64,000 bases of DNA from Mycobacteroides chelonae (GTDB lineage Bacteria > Actinomycetota > Actinomycetes > Mycobacteriales > Mycobacteriaceae). Position numbers and translations under genes: made by a program. Positions 15,546-27,133 of the stretch are shown piece after piece; position 1 is the first letter of the stretch; every line of letters starts with the position of its first letter. The stretch is taken from positions 62,001-126,000 of the forward strand of contig JACHLF010000002.1 of assembly GCA_014204435.1 (NCBI GenBank), read 5' to 3'. Under the pieces are notes generated by a model that ran no database searches, was not told where the DNA came from, and saw only the letters and a program-made list of their open reading frames with translations.

Positions 15546-16461
15546 CGAGGGATCCGATCCATGCGACGAAGAGGAACTGCAAGACCCTGTCACCCAGCGC
15601 GATCTCCTCGGGCTCGCCGGCCTCGCCCCCGTCGACATCCACCGCGTAGCGCAATACCGCGATGGTGAACGGGATCATCGATGCCACGAACCAGGATCCG
15701 GCGCGGTGGTCACGTTCAAAAGCCCACAGCCCGTAACAGACCACCACCGCCGTTGCCGCCAGGGTCCATACGAAACGCAAGTAGCTGGCGGTGTAGCCCT
15801 CAAGCGATTTGCGGATCTTGGCACCGGTCTTTTCCACGATCTGCAATTCGGCATACCTCTTGCCTGCGGTCATCATGAGCGACCCGAAGGCCATGATGAG
15901 CAAGAACCACTGCGACAGATACACACCGGCAGCCACACCACCGGCGATCGCACGAATGAGATAGGCCGAGGACACGATGCAGATGTCGATGACCGGCTGG
16001 TGTTTCAGGCCGAAGCAGTATCCCAACTGGATCGCGATGTAGATCGCGATGACGACGACGAGATTCGAATTGACCTGTGACGCGATGGCCAAGGATCCGG
16101 CGGCCAACACCACCGAAAGCCCATAGGCGGCCGGCACAGGCAGTATCCCGGCGGCAATCGGGCGGAATCGCTTGGTGGGGTGCTGCCGATCGGCCTCGAC
16201 GTCACGCGCGTCGTTGATCAGGTAGATCGACGAGGCCGCCATGCTGAACACCACGAAAGCGATCGCGACCTTGGTGAAGACCGCGCGGTAGTCATGCGGC
16301 GCGATGTCACCGAGTGCTGCCAGCGGCGCCGCGAAAACCAGTATGTTCTTCACCCACTGGCGCGGGCGCACCGCCTTCACGATCCCCGAAGCGAGACTCT
16401 TCGGCGGGCCCGTGGTCGGGGCCTGGGGGTCCTTCCCGCTCACAGGCGCTTCCTCACTCAT
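15523..16461 (-). CDS. ubiA: UbiA, decaprenyl-phosphate 5-phosphoribosyltransferase
   Basis: UbiA-superfamily prenyltransferase of 312 residues, about nine membrane helices, making decaprenylphosphoryl-5-phosphoribose, the precursor of all cell-wall arabinose donors. The Mg-diphosphate motif NDARDVEAD starts at Asn83 and is followed by RQHPTKRFRP. The second conserved region is LKHQPVIDICIVSSAYLIRA. Its ATG overlaps the stop of the PAP2 gene in ATGA, so translation is probably coupled, and aftB follows with overlap. Target of several arabinogalactan-directed compounds in M. tuberculosis (family knowledge). Confidence 0.96.
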   Translation of the reverse strand: MSEEAPVSGKDPQAPTTGPPKSLASGIVKAVRPRQWVKNILVFAAPLAALGDIAPHDYRAVFTKVAIAFVVFSMAASSIYLINDARDVEADRQHPTKRFRPIAAGILPVPAAYGLSVVLAAGSLAIASQVNSNLVVVIAIYIAIQLGYCFGLKHQPVIDICIVSSAYLIRAIAGGVAAGVYLSQWFLLIMAFGSLMMTAGKRYAELQIVEKTGAKIRKSLEGYTASYLRFVWTLAATAVVVCYGLWAFERDHRAGSWFVASMIPFTIAVLRYAVDVDGGEAGEPEEIALGDRVLQFLFVAWIGSLGAAFYFS

Positions 16462-17068
16462 CGCTGCTCCTCCTTGAGCACTGCCAGGCGAGTATCGGCC
16501 CGACGAACCGCTGCACCGATCAACGCACCCAGCGCGGCGCCGGCTGCCACATCTGTGGGGTAGTGCACGCCAAGAACCAACCGCGACAACGCCATCGGCG
16601 GAATCAGCAGGGCGGGCAACGGCAACCCGGTCAACGGCGCGAAGAGCACCGCCGCTGCCGCGGTCGAGGTGGCGTGCGACGACGGGAAACTCAGACGGCT
16701 CGGGGTACCGACGTTCACCCGAACCGCCTCGTGGCTCGGACGACGACGACGCACCAGGCGTTTGATGATCACCGAGGCTGCGTGCGCGCCAAAGGCTCCG
16801 GCGCCCGCCGCCAGCCAGCTGCGCCGACGGGGCTTGTCTCGCCTGTTGATGGCGGCGCCGATCAGCGCGGCGGCCACCCAGCCGATGCTGTGCTCACCGA
16901 AATGTGAGAGGCCGCGCGCGGTGCTGAGAACACCCGGGCGCCCGGCAAGGGCCGACTGCACGGCGACGAGAACCGCGGTCTCTCCCTGAGGTGCGGTGAC
17001 CTCTCCCGGCAGCGGTCGATCCACCCCAAGCTGGGGCTCACTCCCGCGCGTGGGGGACTCATCCGCGG

Positions 17069-17072
<4 letters not shown>
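16458..17072 (-). CDS. PAP2 phosphatase, probable decaprenylphosphoryl-phosphoribose phosphatase (Rv3807c homologue)
   Basis: A 204-residue PAP2 membrane phosphatase expected to remove the 5-phosphate from UbiA's product, feeding DprE1/E2. The three signature motifs are visible: KRLVRRRRPSH, FPSSHATS (with the catalytic His) and SRLVLGVHYPTDV. I chose the GTG (VTADESPTRG) that overlaps the glfT2 stop by GTGA over a longer frame running into glfT2. The stop overlaps ubiA by ATGA. The position between glfT2 and ubiA is the conserved one; the exact substrate is inferred from synteny. Confidence 0.92.
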
Positions 17073-20201
<3,129 letters not shown>

Positions 20202-20326
20202 TCAGGGTACTGGACCGGCACCGCAAGCCCCTGACAGCGACATCCGACCCGGAACGAACCAGTGCGCCGGTATTCGCAGATACGAATCCGGTCGCGATTA
20301 GCTCACGATTTGATTTCGCCCCATTA

Positions 20327-20350
20327 GTCACATCCGTAACTCTGGTTACC
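20327..20350. promoter_or_regulatory. Triple GTNACN direct repeat (MtrA-like site) between glf and erp
   Basis: GTCACA, GTAACT and GTTACC occur with 3-base spacers (9-base period), roughly midway between the divergent glf and erp start codons (132 and 129 bases). Same architecture and orientation as the site before the following amidase gene. Confidence 0.5.
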
Positions 20351-20478
20351 ATCGAAGGCGTCGGTTCCGGTGCCGATCCGCCGATCCGACACCCGCGGGA
20401 AATTCCGTGGCAAGAACAGCAAGACCAGCAAAAACACAGAACACCATAAGTGATCGACCCGATATTGAGGAGACTTCC

Positions 20479-21291
20479 GTGCCTAATCGTCGCCGCCGCC
20501 GGCTTTCGACAGCCTTGAGCTCGGTCGCCGCGCTGGCCGTCGCAAGTCCGTTTGCCATCGCCCTCGCGACCAACATGACCCAGGCTGCCGCACCGGCGCC
20601 TTCACAGCAGGAATTCGTGCAGGCCGCGATCGTGTCGGACCTGCCCGGAGAGGTCATGGGCGCAGTTCAGCAGATGACGTCACAGTTCGGCGTGCAGATC
20701 CCCGGGCTGTCCGGTCTCAACATCCCCGGTTTGGGCGGTAGCGGGCTCGGCAGCCTCGGCGGCGCCAACCCGGCGCTCTCCCCCGGTGGCCTGACCACGC
20801 CGGGCGGTCTGACCAGCCCGTCGACGTCACTGACGAACCCCGCCCTGACCAACCCAGGCCTCACCAGCCCCGGCGGGTCCACCACACCGGGTCTCACCGA
20901 TCCGGCGCTGACCAACCCTGGCCTGACCAATCCGGCCGCTCCCGCCAGCACTCCGGGCCTGACTCCTGCCGCGGGTACCGGTGCGACGGGCGTGAACCCG
21001 GCGCTGACCGATCCGGCCGCTGGGCTCACCTCCCCCGGCGGTGAAGTCCCGATCACGCCGAACCCCGCGCTGGGCACAGGCCTGACCAACCCGGCACTGG
21101 CCGATCCCTCGCTGGCGGGCCTCGGCTCGCCCAGCGCACTCGGCGGCGGCAGCGGACTGGGCGGCGGCAACAGCCTGATCAGCGACGCCATGGGTGCGAT
21201 CAACCAGCTGGGCATCACCCAGGCGGTTGACCTGATCAAGGGCGCTATCCCGGCGGCCGCCTCCGCGGCGGCTCCGCCTCCGGCCGGCTAG
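20479..21291 (+). CDS. erp: Erp (PirG), exported repetitive protein
   Basis: Surface-exported virulence-associated protein, 270 residues. GTG start, chosen because GAGGAGA lies 6 bases upstream and VPNRRRRRLSTALSSVAALAVAS reproduces the typical Erp N terminus with its signal peptide. The centre (residues about 90-220) is built of PGLTNP/PALTNP/PGLTSP-type pentapeptide repeats, the Erp hallmark; the C-terminal domain carries SDAMGAINQLGITQAVDLIKG. A long in-frame extension upstream lacks a ribosome site. Divergent from glf, followed by a strong hairpin. Repeat number differs between species, as expected. Confidence 0.94.
   Translation: MPNRRRRRLSTALSSVAALAVASPFAIALATNMTQAAAPAPSQQEFVQAAIVSDLPGEVMGAVQQMTSQFGVQIPGLSGLNIPGLGGSGLGSLGGANPALSPGGLTTPGGLTSPSTSLTNPALTNPGLTSPGGSTTPGLTDPALTNPGLTNPAAPASTPGLTPAAGTGATGVNPALTDPAAGLTSPGGEVPITPNPALGTGLTNPALADPSLAGLGSPSALGGGSGLGGGNSLISDAMGAINQLGITQAVDLIKGAIPAAASAAAPPPAG
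20770..21010 (+). repeat. Erp central PGLTxP repeats
   Basis: DNA encodes irregular tandem copies of L-T-N/S-P-A/G units inside erp. They are coding repeats, not an intergenic array. Confidence 0.85.
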
Positions 21292-21316
21292 TCCGACACA
21301 CAAAGCTAGGTAGCGA

Positions 21317-21354
21317 AACGGCACCGCAGGGCACAGAGGCTCTGCGGTGCCGTT
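21317..21354 (+). terminator. Hairpin terminator after erp
   Basis: Perfect 13-base arms AACGGCACCGCAG and CTGCGGTGCCGTT flank a 12-base loop, 25 bases after the erp stop. There is no T-run beyond TT, so it is of the tail-less kind common in mycobacteria. Confidence 0.7.
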
Positions 21355-21410
21355 GCGCATGATCAACCCGCCAAACACCAAGATCAACATTGGCGCGTGT
21401 CGAATCACTA

Positions 21411-21434
21411 GTCACATTTGTCTCATACGTAACA
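21411..21434. promoter_or_regulatory. Triple GTCACA-like direct repeat (MtrA-like site) upstream of the amidase
   Basis: GTCACA, GTCTCA and GTAACA with 3-base spacers, ending 57 bases before the start codon of the amidase gene. The 9-base period matches the sites before erp and Ag85 copy 3. Confidence 0.5.
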
Positions 21435-21491
21435 TTCCTGGCGGTCATGTCGCTCCGTGCGGCATGTCCGGTGTGATCCAGGAGAGACGAC

Positions 21492-23219
21492 GTGTCCATA
21501 CGAGTCAGCAAGATGCCGGTCAGACGGCAGCTTGCGCTGGCCGTTGCCGCGACCGCGACGGTGATGACCGTCAGCGTGGTCGATCACATCACGTCCGAGC
21601 AGGCCGAAGAAACTGCCATCACCTCGCAGTCACTACAGAATGCCGCGACCCATGACGTCCTGACCGCTGAGGTCGGGCTGCCCGGTCCGAACACTCCGGC
21701 CACCGTGCACGACATCCAGCAGGCCGACTCCTTTAGCCTCGTCGCCGTGCGCGGCGAGGACCTCGCGTCCGTCGACGTGTCCGTGCGGGCACAGCAGATC
21801 GATGGCAGCTGGGGGCGGTGGTACGAGCTCGACCCCGTCGAATCCGGCGATCCGACCGCCGAGCACAAAGGAATCCCCGCGGCGACCGAGCCGGTCTTCG
21901 TCGGCTCCGCCCACTCCGCACAGATCGCGGTGCAGCCGAAGTACGGCACCAACGTGAAGCCGCCCCAGGCCGAGGGTGGGCGAGCACCGGCCGACCCCGG
22001 TTTGGGTTATCGGCCCGCAAGCATCGAGCAGCCACTGACCACGGGACTCGACGCCATCCTGATCAGCCCCAAACTGGCACCGCCGGACGGGGCGCGATTC
22101 GAGGAACGCTGGTCGGCACCGGTGGCACTGCCTCAAGCAGGGCCGCGGATCATCACCCGCGCCCAGTGGGGTGCCAACGAATCAGACCGCTGCCCAGCGG
22201 TTTACAACAAAGATGTACGCGCGGGCGTGGTCCACCACACCGCCGGAAGCAACAACTACACCCCATACGACTCCGCCGCGATCATCCGGGCCATCTACGC
22301 GTACCACACCAAAACCCTCAAGTGGTGCGACATCGCCTACAACGTCCTGGTGGACAAATACGGGCAGATCTTCGAGGGGCGCTCCGGCGGTATCACCAAC
22401 AATGTGCAAGGCGCACACACCGGCGGATTCAACGAACACAGCTGGGGCCTGGCACTGATCGGCGACTTCACCCGCGACGAACCCTCCCCCGCCATGCTGC
22501 AATCCGCCGGTCGCATGCTGGGCTGGCGCCTGCGGCTCGCCGGGGTGGATCCGCGCGGACAGGTGGACCTGGCTTCCGAGGGCGGGCCGTTCACCACCGT
22601 GCCCGGAGGGAAAGTCGTCACGCTCCCAACGATCTTCACCCACCGCGATGTCGGCAACACCGAATGCCCGGGTGAGGCCGCATACCGCCTGATGCCCCGG
22701 TTGCGCGATATCGCGGCCGGCGCGGCCAACGGCGATCCGCCCGATTTGGTGGACGCGATGCGCGGCGGCGCCATCTACGACACCTGGATGCGGCTCGGCG
22801 GCACCGACGGTTCCCTCGGCGCACCCACCTCGACCGAGCAACAGGCGCTCGGCGACTCCCGCTTCGCCACCTTCCGCAACGGCGCGATGTACTTCTCGCC
22901 CGGAGCCGGCACCCACCCCGTCGTCGGCGCGATCTATCACGCCTGGGCCGAAACAGATTTCGAACGTGGACCGCTAGGCCTGCCAGTGACCGACGAGGTC
23001 GGCGAACCCAACATCATCGTGCAGAACTTCCAGAACGGCTCGTTGATCTATGACCGGGCCAGCGGCCGGGTGTCGAGCGTGATCAACGGAGAGACCCGCG
23101 AGATCCTGGGGGTGGCGCCGGTGGCCCAGAACGCCTTGCCCGAGCAGTTCTCGGCCCCGGCGGCTCCCGCGGCACCTCCGCCACCGCCCCCGGTCGAACA
23201 GTTCGCGCCCGCAGGCTAG
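21492..23219 (+). CDS. Secreted N-acetylmuramoyl-L-alanine amidase with LGFP repeats (Rv3811 homologue)
   Basis: Exported peptidoglycan hydrolase, 575 residues. GTG start with GGAGA 6 bases upstream; signal peptide in residues 10-30. The PGRP/amidase_2 domain spans about 215-400: RAQWGANES, zinc ligands in VHHTAG (His248/His249 region), WCDIAYNVLVD and HRDVGNTECPGE (His384, Cys392). C-terminal LGFP-type repeats include GGTDGSLGAPTS and RGPLGLPVTDE, thought to bind the arabinogalactan-mycolate layer. The tail is Pro/Ala-rich. It follows erp as Rv3811 does in M. tuberculosis; the PE_PGRS gene that comes next there is absent here. Confidence 0.93.
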   Translation: MSIRVSKMPVRRQLALAVAATATVMTVSVVDHITSEQAEETAITSQSLQNAATHDVLTAEVGLPGPNTPATVHDIQQADSFSLVAVRGEDLASVDVSVRAQQIDGSWGRWYELDPVESGDPTAEHKGIPAATEPVFVGSAHSAQIAVQPKYGTNVKPPQAEGGRAPADPGLGYRPASIEQPLTTGLDAILISPKLAPPDGARFEERWSAPVALPQAGPRIITRAQWGANESDRCPAVYNKDVRAGVVHHTAGSNNYTPYDSAAIIRAIYAYHTKTLKWCDIAYNVLVDKYGQIFEGRSGGITNNVQGAHTGGFNEHSWGLALIGDFTRDEPSPAMLQSAGRMLGWRLRLAGVDPRGQVDLASEGGPFTTVPGGKVVTLPTIFTHRDVGNTECPGEAAYRLMPRLRDIAAGAANGDPPDLVDAMRGGAIYDTWMRLGGTDGSLGAPTSTEQQALGDSRFATFRNGAMYFSPGAGTHPVVGAIYHAWAETDFERGPLGLPVTDEVGEPNIIVQNFQNGSLIYDRASGRVSSVINGETREILGVAPVAQNALPEQFSAPAAPAAPPPPPPVEQFAPAG

Positions 23220-23240
23220 CGCTCCACGACAAGCAGCGTC

Positions 23241-24059
23241 TCAGCCCCACCAGCGTTCGAGAACCTTGGCCACGCCGTCATCGTTGTTGGTGGCAGTCAC
23301 CTCATTGGCGGCGGCACGCGCATCCGGGTGCGCGTTGCCCATCGCCACCCCATGCCCCGCCCAGCGCAGCATGTCCACGTCGTTGGGCATGTCACCGAAG
23401 GCGATGATCGATTCGGGTTGCACACCAGCATGTTCCGCTACTACCGCGATTCCACTGGCCTTGCTGATTCCGGTCGGCATCACCTCGATGAGCCCGTTGT
23501 CCGTGGAATAGGTGATGGCCGCACCGGCCTCGCGCACCAGGGGCGCCAGGACCTTGGCCATCTCCGAACTGTGGGCTCCGGCCTTGCGCACCAACAGCTT
23601 CACCGCGGGAAAGCTCAGCAGATCCTCCAGGGAAACCTCGGTATTGTCCGGGTTCAGCCAGGCGTGTTCGTAGCCGGGTGAGCTGACGAACTGGGGTGTT
23701 GCCGCGTCGTGCGCGCTGCGGCCGACCCGCTCCACCGCAAGCCCGACCCCCGGAATGGCCGCCTGCGCCACCTCGGCGAGCACGGCCAGCTCCTGCGCCC
23801 CGAGCGTGGCTGCCGAGATGATCCGGTCGCTGTCGGCGTCGTACAGAACGGATCCATTGGCACACACCGAGATCGGCGCGAAACCGAGGGCGTCGACAAC
23901 AGGGGTGATCCACCGGGGCGGACGGCCGGTGGCGAGGATGAACCCGGCGCCGGACTCGACCGCGGCGGTGATGACCGCACGGGTACGCGCGGACATGATC
24001 TCATCGGAATCGATCAGCGTCCCGTCCACATCGGAGGCGATCAGGGCGGGAGGGTTCAT
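23241..24059 (-). CDS. HAD-superfamily (Cof-type) phosphatase (Rv3813c homologue)
   Basis: A 272-residue HAD hydrolase of the Cof/class IIB type. DVDGTLID (residues 9-16) provides the nucleophile Asp, ATGRPP is motif II, a lysine follows in GISKASGI, and GDMPNDVDML is motif IV. The large C2B cap lies between about 85 and 190. Its natural substrate is unknown; such proteins dephosphorylate sugar phosphates or cofactors. The ATG overlaps the stop of the upstream acyltransferase by ATGA, so it is probably the last gene of an SDR-plsC-plsC-HAD transcript. Confidence 0.88.
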   Translation of the reverse strand: MNPPALIASDVDGTLIDSDEIMSARTRAVITAAVESGAGFILATGRPPRWITPVVDALGFAPISVCANGSVLYDADSDRIISAATLGAQELAVLAEVAQAAIPGVGLAVERVGRSAHDAATPQFVSSPGYEHAWLNPDNTEVSLEDLLSFPAVKLLVRKAGAHSSEMAKVLAPLVREAGAAITYSTDNGLIEVMPTGISKASGIAVVAEHAGVQPESIIAFGDMPNDVDMLRWAGHGVAMGNAHPDARAAANEVTATNNDDGVAKVLERWWG

Positions 24060-24820
24060 GCGCGCCCCGGATCTGTCTTCTTGTGGGCCTTCTTGCGGGC
24101 ACGTTCGGCTAGTTCCACACGGTCCAGCACAGCGGCCTCCTCTGGTGTGGGAGCACTACCGCCCAAACGCCTCGGCAACCAGTGCGCACCCGGCTCACCG
24201 GGATAGTCCTGCTGCGCCTGGGTGAGCAGTTGCTCCATGGCGTCGTGTAATTCGGCCGTGGTGCGCTCGAAATCCGCGGAGCCGCGCAGCGGTGCGCCGA
24301 CCACGACATTCACCGGGATCTTGTTGTGGCCCAAATCTTTTGGATGATCCTTTGTCCAGATACGTTGGGCACCCCAGACGATGAGCGGCACGATCGGTAC
24401 TCCCGCCTCATGGGCCATCCGCGCTGCGCCGCTCTTGAACTCCTTGATCTCGAAGCTGCGGCTGATGGTCGCCTCCGGATACACCCCGACGATCTCGCCG
24501 CCACGCAGGCTCTCGACCGCGGCCTCGTAGGCGCCATGGCCCGCGCTGCGATCCACGGGAATCGCTTTGGCGTGTTTGATCAGGAAGTTCATGACGGGTA
24601 CTTCCTGCATCTCTGCCTTGAGCATAAACCGCAACCTCCGTCCCGCGCGTACTGTCGCCAGACCTGCGGGGAGGAAGTCGACATAACTCGTGTGGTTGAT
24701 CGCGATGACCGCTCCACCGCTGGATGGGACCTGCTCCAGACCTCGATATCTGATCGTCGTCCCCGTGAGGAAGACCGCCGTACGGGCTGTGATTTCGAGG
24801 AGTCGGTAAACCGGTTCCAT
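24056..24820 (-). CDS. PlsC-type 1-acylglycerol-phosphate acyltransferase (copy A)
   Basis: A 254-residue LPLAT-family acyltransferase. Catalytic block I is NHTSYVDF (H-x4-D), block III is VGVYPEATISRS and block IV is VPIVPLIVWG. It starts at the base right after the stop of copy B and shares a 53-base identical stretch with it. Corresponds to one of the three tandem acyltransferases Rv3814c-Rv3816c of M. tuberculosis. Acylation of a glycerophospholipid is inferred from the family; the substrate in the envelope is not known. Confidence 0.9.
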   Translation of the reverse strand: MEPVYRLLEITARTAVFLTGTTIRYRGLEQVPSSGGAVIAINHTSYVDFLPAGLATVRAGRRLRFMLKAEMQEVPVMNFLIKHAKAIPVDRSAGHGAYEAAVESLRGGEIVGVYPEATISRSFEIKEFKSGAARMAHEAGVPIVPLIVWGAQRIWTKDHPKDLGHNKIPVNVVVGAPLRGSADFERTTAELHDAMEQLLTQAQQDYPGEPGAHWLPRRLGGSAPTPEEAAVLDRVELAERARKKAHKKTDPGRA

Positions 24821-25618
24821 CTAGTTTTCTTTCTGTGCCCCATCCTTTTGGGCCTGCTTTTCGGCCTCGCGTACGGCGCGCTGTGCCTTGCGCTCAGCAG
24901 CGTCCTGGGCATCCCACTGCGCGGCTTCGGCAAGTGTCGGCGCGGACCCACCCAGCCGATGCGGCACCCAGTACTCACCGGCCGGGTGCGGGCCGTAATC
25001 GTCCTGCACCTCCAGCAGCAGGTGCTGCATGCGGGCATGCAGCAGCGCGGTGAGCTCCGAGACGGGCAGCGTCGGCGGGATGGGTGCACCCACCGCGATC
25101 GAGATCGGTGTGTTGGTGCGCCCAAGGTTCTTGGAGTGCCCCTTGGTCCAGATGCGCTGAGCGCCCCAGATGATGTGCGGGACGATCGGCACGCCGGCCT
25201 CGATCGCCATCCGTGCGGCGCCGCTCTTGAACTCCTTGATCTCGAAGCTGCGGCTGATGGTCGCCTCCGGGTACACCCCGACGAGTTCACCCGCCTTGAG
25301 CTTCTGGACCGCCTCGCCATAGGAGGCAGAACCGTCGACGCGGTCCACCGAGATATGCCGGCAACCCCGCATGATGGGGCCGGTGATCTTGTTGTCGAAG
25401 GTTTCCTTCTTCGCCATGAACCGCACCTTGCGCCCCTTCTTCTGAAGGAACGCCGGCAGCCCGGCGAAGGTGAAATCCATGTAGCCGGTGTGGTTGATCG
25501 CCACCACCGCCCCGCCCTCAGTCGGCAGGTTCTCAACACCGGTAACGGTGAATTTCAGGCCCTGAATGGCCCAGACGGTGCGAGCAAGCCCGATCACCGT
25601 TCCATAGACAGGCTCCAC
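24821..25618 (-). CDS. PlsC-type 1-acylglycerol-phosphate acyltransferase (copy B)
   Basis: A 265-residue paralogue of the next gene downstream, with NHTGYMDF (block I), VGVYPEATISRS (block III) and VPIVPHIIWG (block IV). The Lys/Gln/Ala-rich C terminus (QRAVREAEKQAQKDGAQKE) is predicted helical and charged. No spacer separates it from copy A. Only two copies exist here against three in M. tuberculosis. Confidence 0.9.
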   Translation of the reverse strand: MEPVYGTVIGLARTVWAIQGLKFTVTGVENLPTEGGAVVAINHTGYMDFTFAGLPAFLQKKGRKVRFMAKKETFDNKITGPIMRGCRHISVDRVDGSASYGEAVQKLKAGELVGVYPEATISRSFEIKEFKSGAARMAIEAGVPIVPHIIWGAQRIWTKGHSKNLGRTNTPISIAVGAPIPPTLPVSELTALLHARMQHLLLEVQDDYGPHPAGEYWVPHRLGGSAPTLAEAAQWDAQDAAERKAQRAVREAEKQAQKDGAQKEN

Positions 25619-25665
25619 ATGACGAGCCTAGCGCTGAAGGTCCAGCTTGCACACTCGATACCCAC

Positions 25666-26448
25666 CTAGCGCTGCACGCCACCACCACCGTCGGCGACGA
25701 TCACCTGCCCGGTGATGAAAGAACCGGCGTCCGACAGCAGCAACAGCGCCGGGCCGATCATCTCGTCGGTGTGCGCCACACGGCCCATGAAGGACTGCGC
25801 GGCCATCGCGTCGATGATCTCCTGTGGGTTCTGCCGCAACATGTAGGTGTCGACGGTGCCGGGTGCCAGCGCATTCACCCGGATGCCGCGACCGGTGTAC
25901 TCAGCGGCCATCGACCGGGTGAACGACATCAGCGTGGCCTTCATGGCCGCGTACATCGAGAGCATCGGCACGTACTGGAATGCCGCCACGGACACCACGT
26001 TGAGCACCGACGCGTGCTCGCTGGCGGTCAGATGCGGCAGCGCGGCCTGCACCAGGAACACCGGCCCGCGCACGTTGACGTCGAACGACTTGCCCAGCGC
26101 CTCCGGGGTGTAGCCCCCCATGGGCTGCGTGACCGGATTGGCTGCTGCGTTGACGACGATATCGACGCCCCCGAACTCGTCGACCGTGCTGTCCACCAAG
26201 GCATCGATATCACCGAGATCGCCCATATGAGCGGGCACACCGAGCGACCGATATCCCTTGTCCTGGAGTTCCTTCGCCGCGGCGGTGCAGGCGTCTGCCT
26301 TGCGGCTCGACACCACCACCGATGCCCCGCAGGCACCGAGGGCTTCGGCGATCGCATAGCCGATTCCCCGAGTACCGCCGGTGACGATGGCGGTACGGCC
26401 CGACAAGTCGTAGAGCGCTTGGAAGTCATTGAGGTTCACCTCCGGCAC
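25666..26448 (-). CDS. Short-chain dehydrogenase/reductase
   Basis: Classical SDR of 260 residues. Cofactor motif TGGTRGIG at about 23-30, NAAAN region, catalytic Ser in NVVSVAAF and YAAMK (Tyr-x3-Lys), C-terminal FITGQVIVADGGGG. Likely NAD(P)H-linked oxidoreductase acting on a ketone or 3-oxoacyl substrate; nothing visible fixes the substrate. It is 47 bases upstream of the acyltransferase pair on the same strand, so a role in lipid metabolism is plausible. Its first codons overlap the end of a decayed nitronate monooxygenase gene. Confidence 0.88.
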   Translation of the reverse strand: MPEVNLNDFQALYDLSGRTAIVTGGTRGIGYAIAEALGACGASVVVSSRKADACTAAAKELQDKGYRSLGVPAHMGDLGDIDALVDSTVDEFGGVDIVVNAAANPVTQPMGGYTPEALGKSFDVNVRGPVFLVQAALPHLTASEHASVLNVVSVAAFQYVPMLSMYAAMKATLMSFTRSMAAEYTGRGIRVNALAPGTVDTYMLRQNPQEIIDAMAAQSFMGRVAHTDEMIGPALLLLSDAGSFITGQVIVADGGGGVQR

Positions 26449-27005
26449 GCTACTCGCCGGCCCACGACCGGCAGACTGGACCGGTGACGATTCCGACAGG
26501 GCCGGTGAACATCCCCGAAATCGTGTCCCGTCTCGCCTCCGTCCGCCAGCACCAAGACCTGCGGCGCGGTGCTCGCCACCAGGTCGGCGATCTCGGGCAC
26601 CAGGGTGAATGTCGATCGTTGCCCTGCTCCGTGTCCGCCTGCTTCTCCTCCTTGAGCGGCAATGACGACGGTACCCACCTCAACGGCCCGCAGTGCCTGC
26701 CGGACGGTGTGCACCTGGCAGATCATCGTGACACCGGCGGCGGGGTTTCGTTCCAGCGCGTGGTCCAGGGCCTGCTCGTTTCCCTTCAGCGTCCAGGTTA
26801 TGAATCCGCATCCGACCGCAGCGGTCACCTGGTCGAATTAATGACGGATCCAGGTCTGGTCCGCGTAGCCGCCGCCGAGCAACCCGAGCCCACCCGCAGC
26901 GCTGACAGCGCTCGCAAGGCATGCATCGGCCACGTCGTCCATCGGTGCCAGAACCACCGGATGCTCGATGCCGAAGCGGTCGGTCAGCCGCGTCTTCAAG
27001 GTCAT
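26436..27005 (-). pseudogene. Nitronate monooxygenase-like gene, disrupted
   Basis: The frame starts MTLKTRLTDRFGIEHPVVLA, typical for the FMN-dependent nitronate monooxygenase (2-nitropropane dioxygenase) family, but meets an in-frame TAA (26838-26840) after about 55 codons, where the family usually has an acidic residue before Phe. The same frame resumes with GCGFITWTLKG and later the signature QGGEAGGHGAG and FTLVPEIADLV. About 20 residues seem deleted between NPAAG and VTMICQ, and the C-terminal half is missing. The distal part could still be read from a GTG at 26828, but a working enzyme is unlikely. Confidence 0.8.
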
Positions 27006-27133
27006 GCCTCAACCGTAGATCTCAAGAAACCGCAGGTCCAACGGTTTCTAACGAGAGAAGCGTTCTGTTTTCAGAAGGTTTGACGCGACATATCTCATCA
27101 GTAGAGAACGCGATATCTCGATACCATCGACGA

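Noticed and set aside
26921..27133. N-terminal extension of the AAA ATPase
   Set aside because: The extra 71 codons run through the start of the divergent pseudogene and are Arg/Ser-rich without similarity; family members start near VILHQIAINRE.
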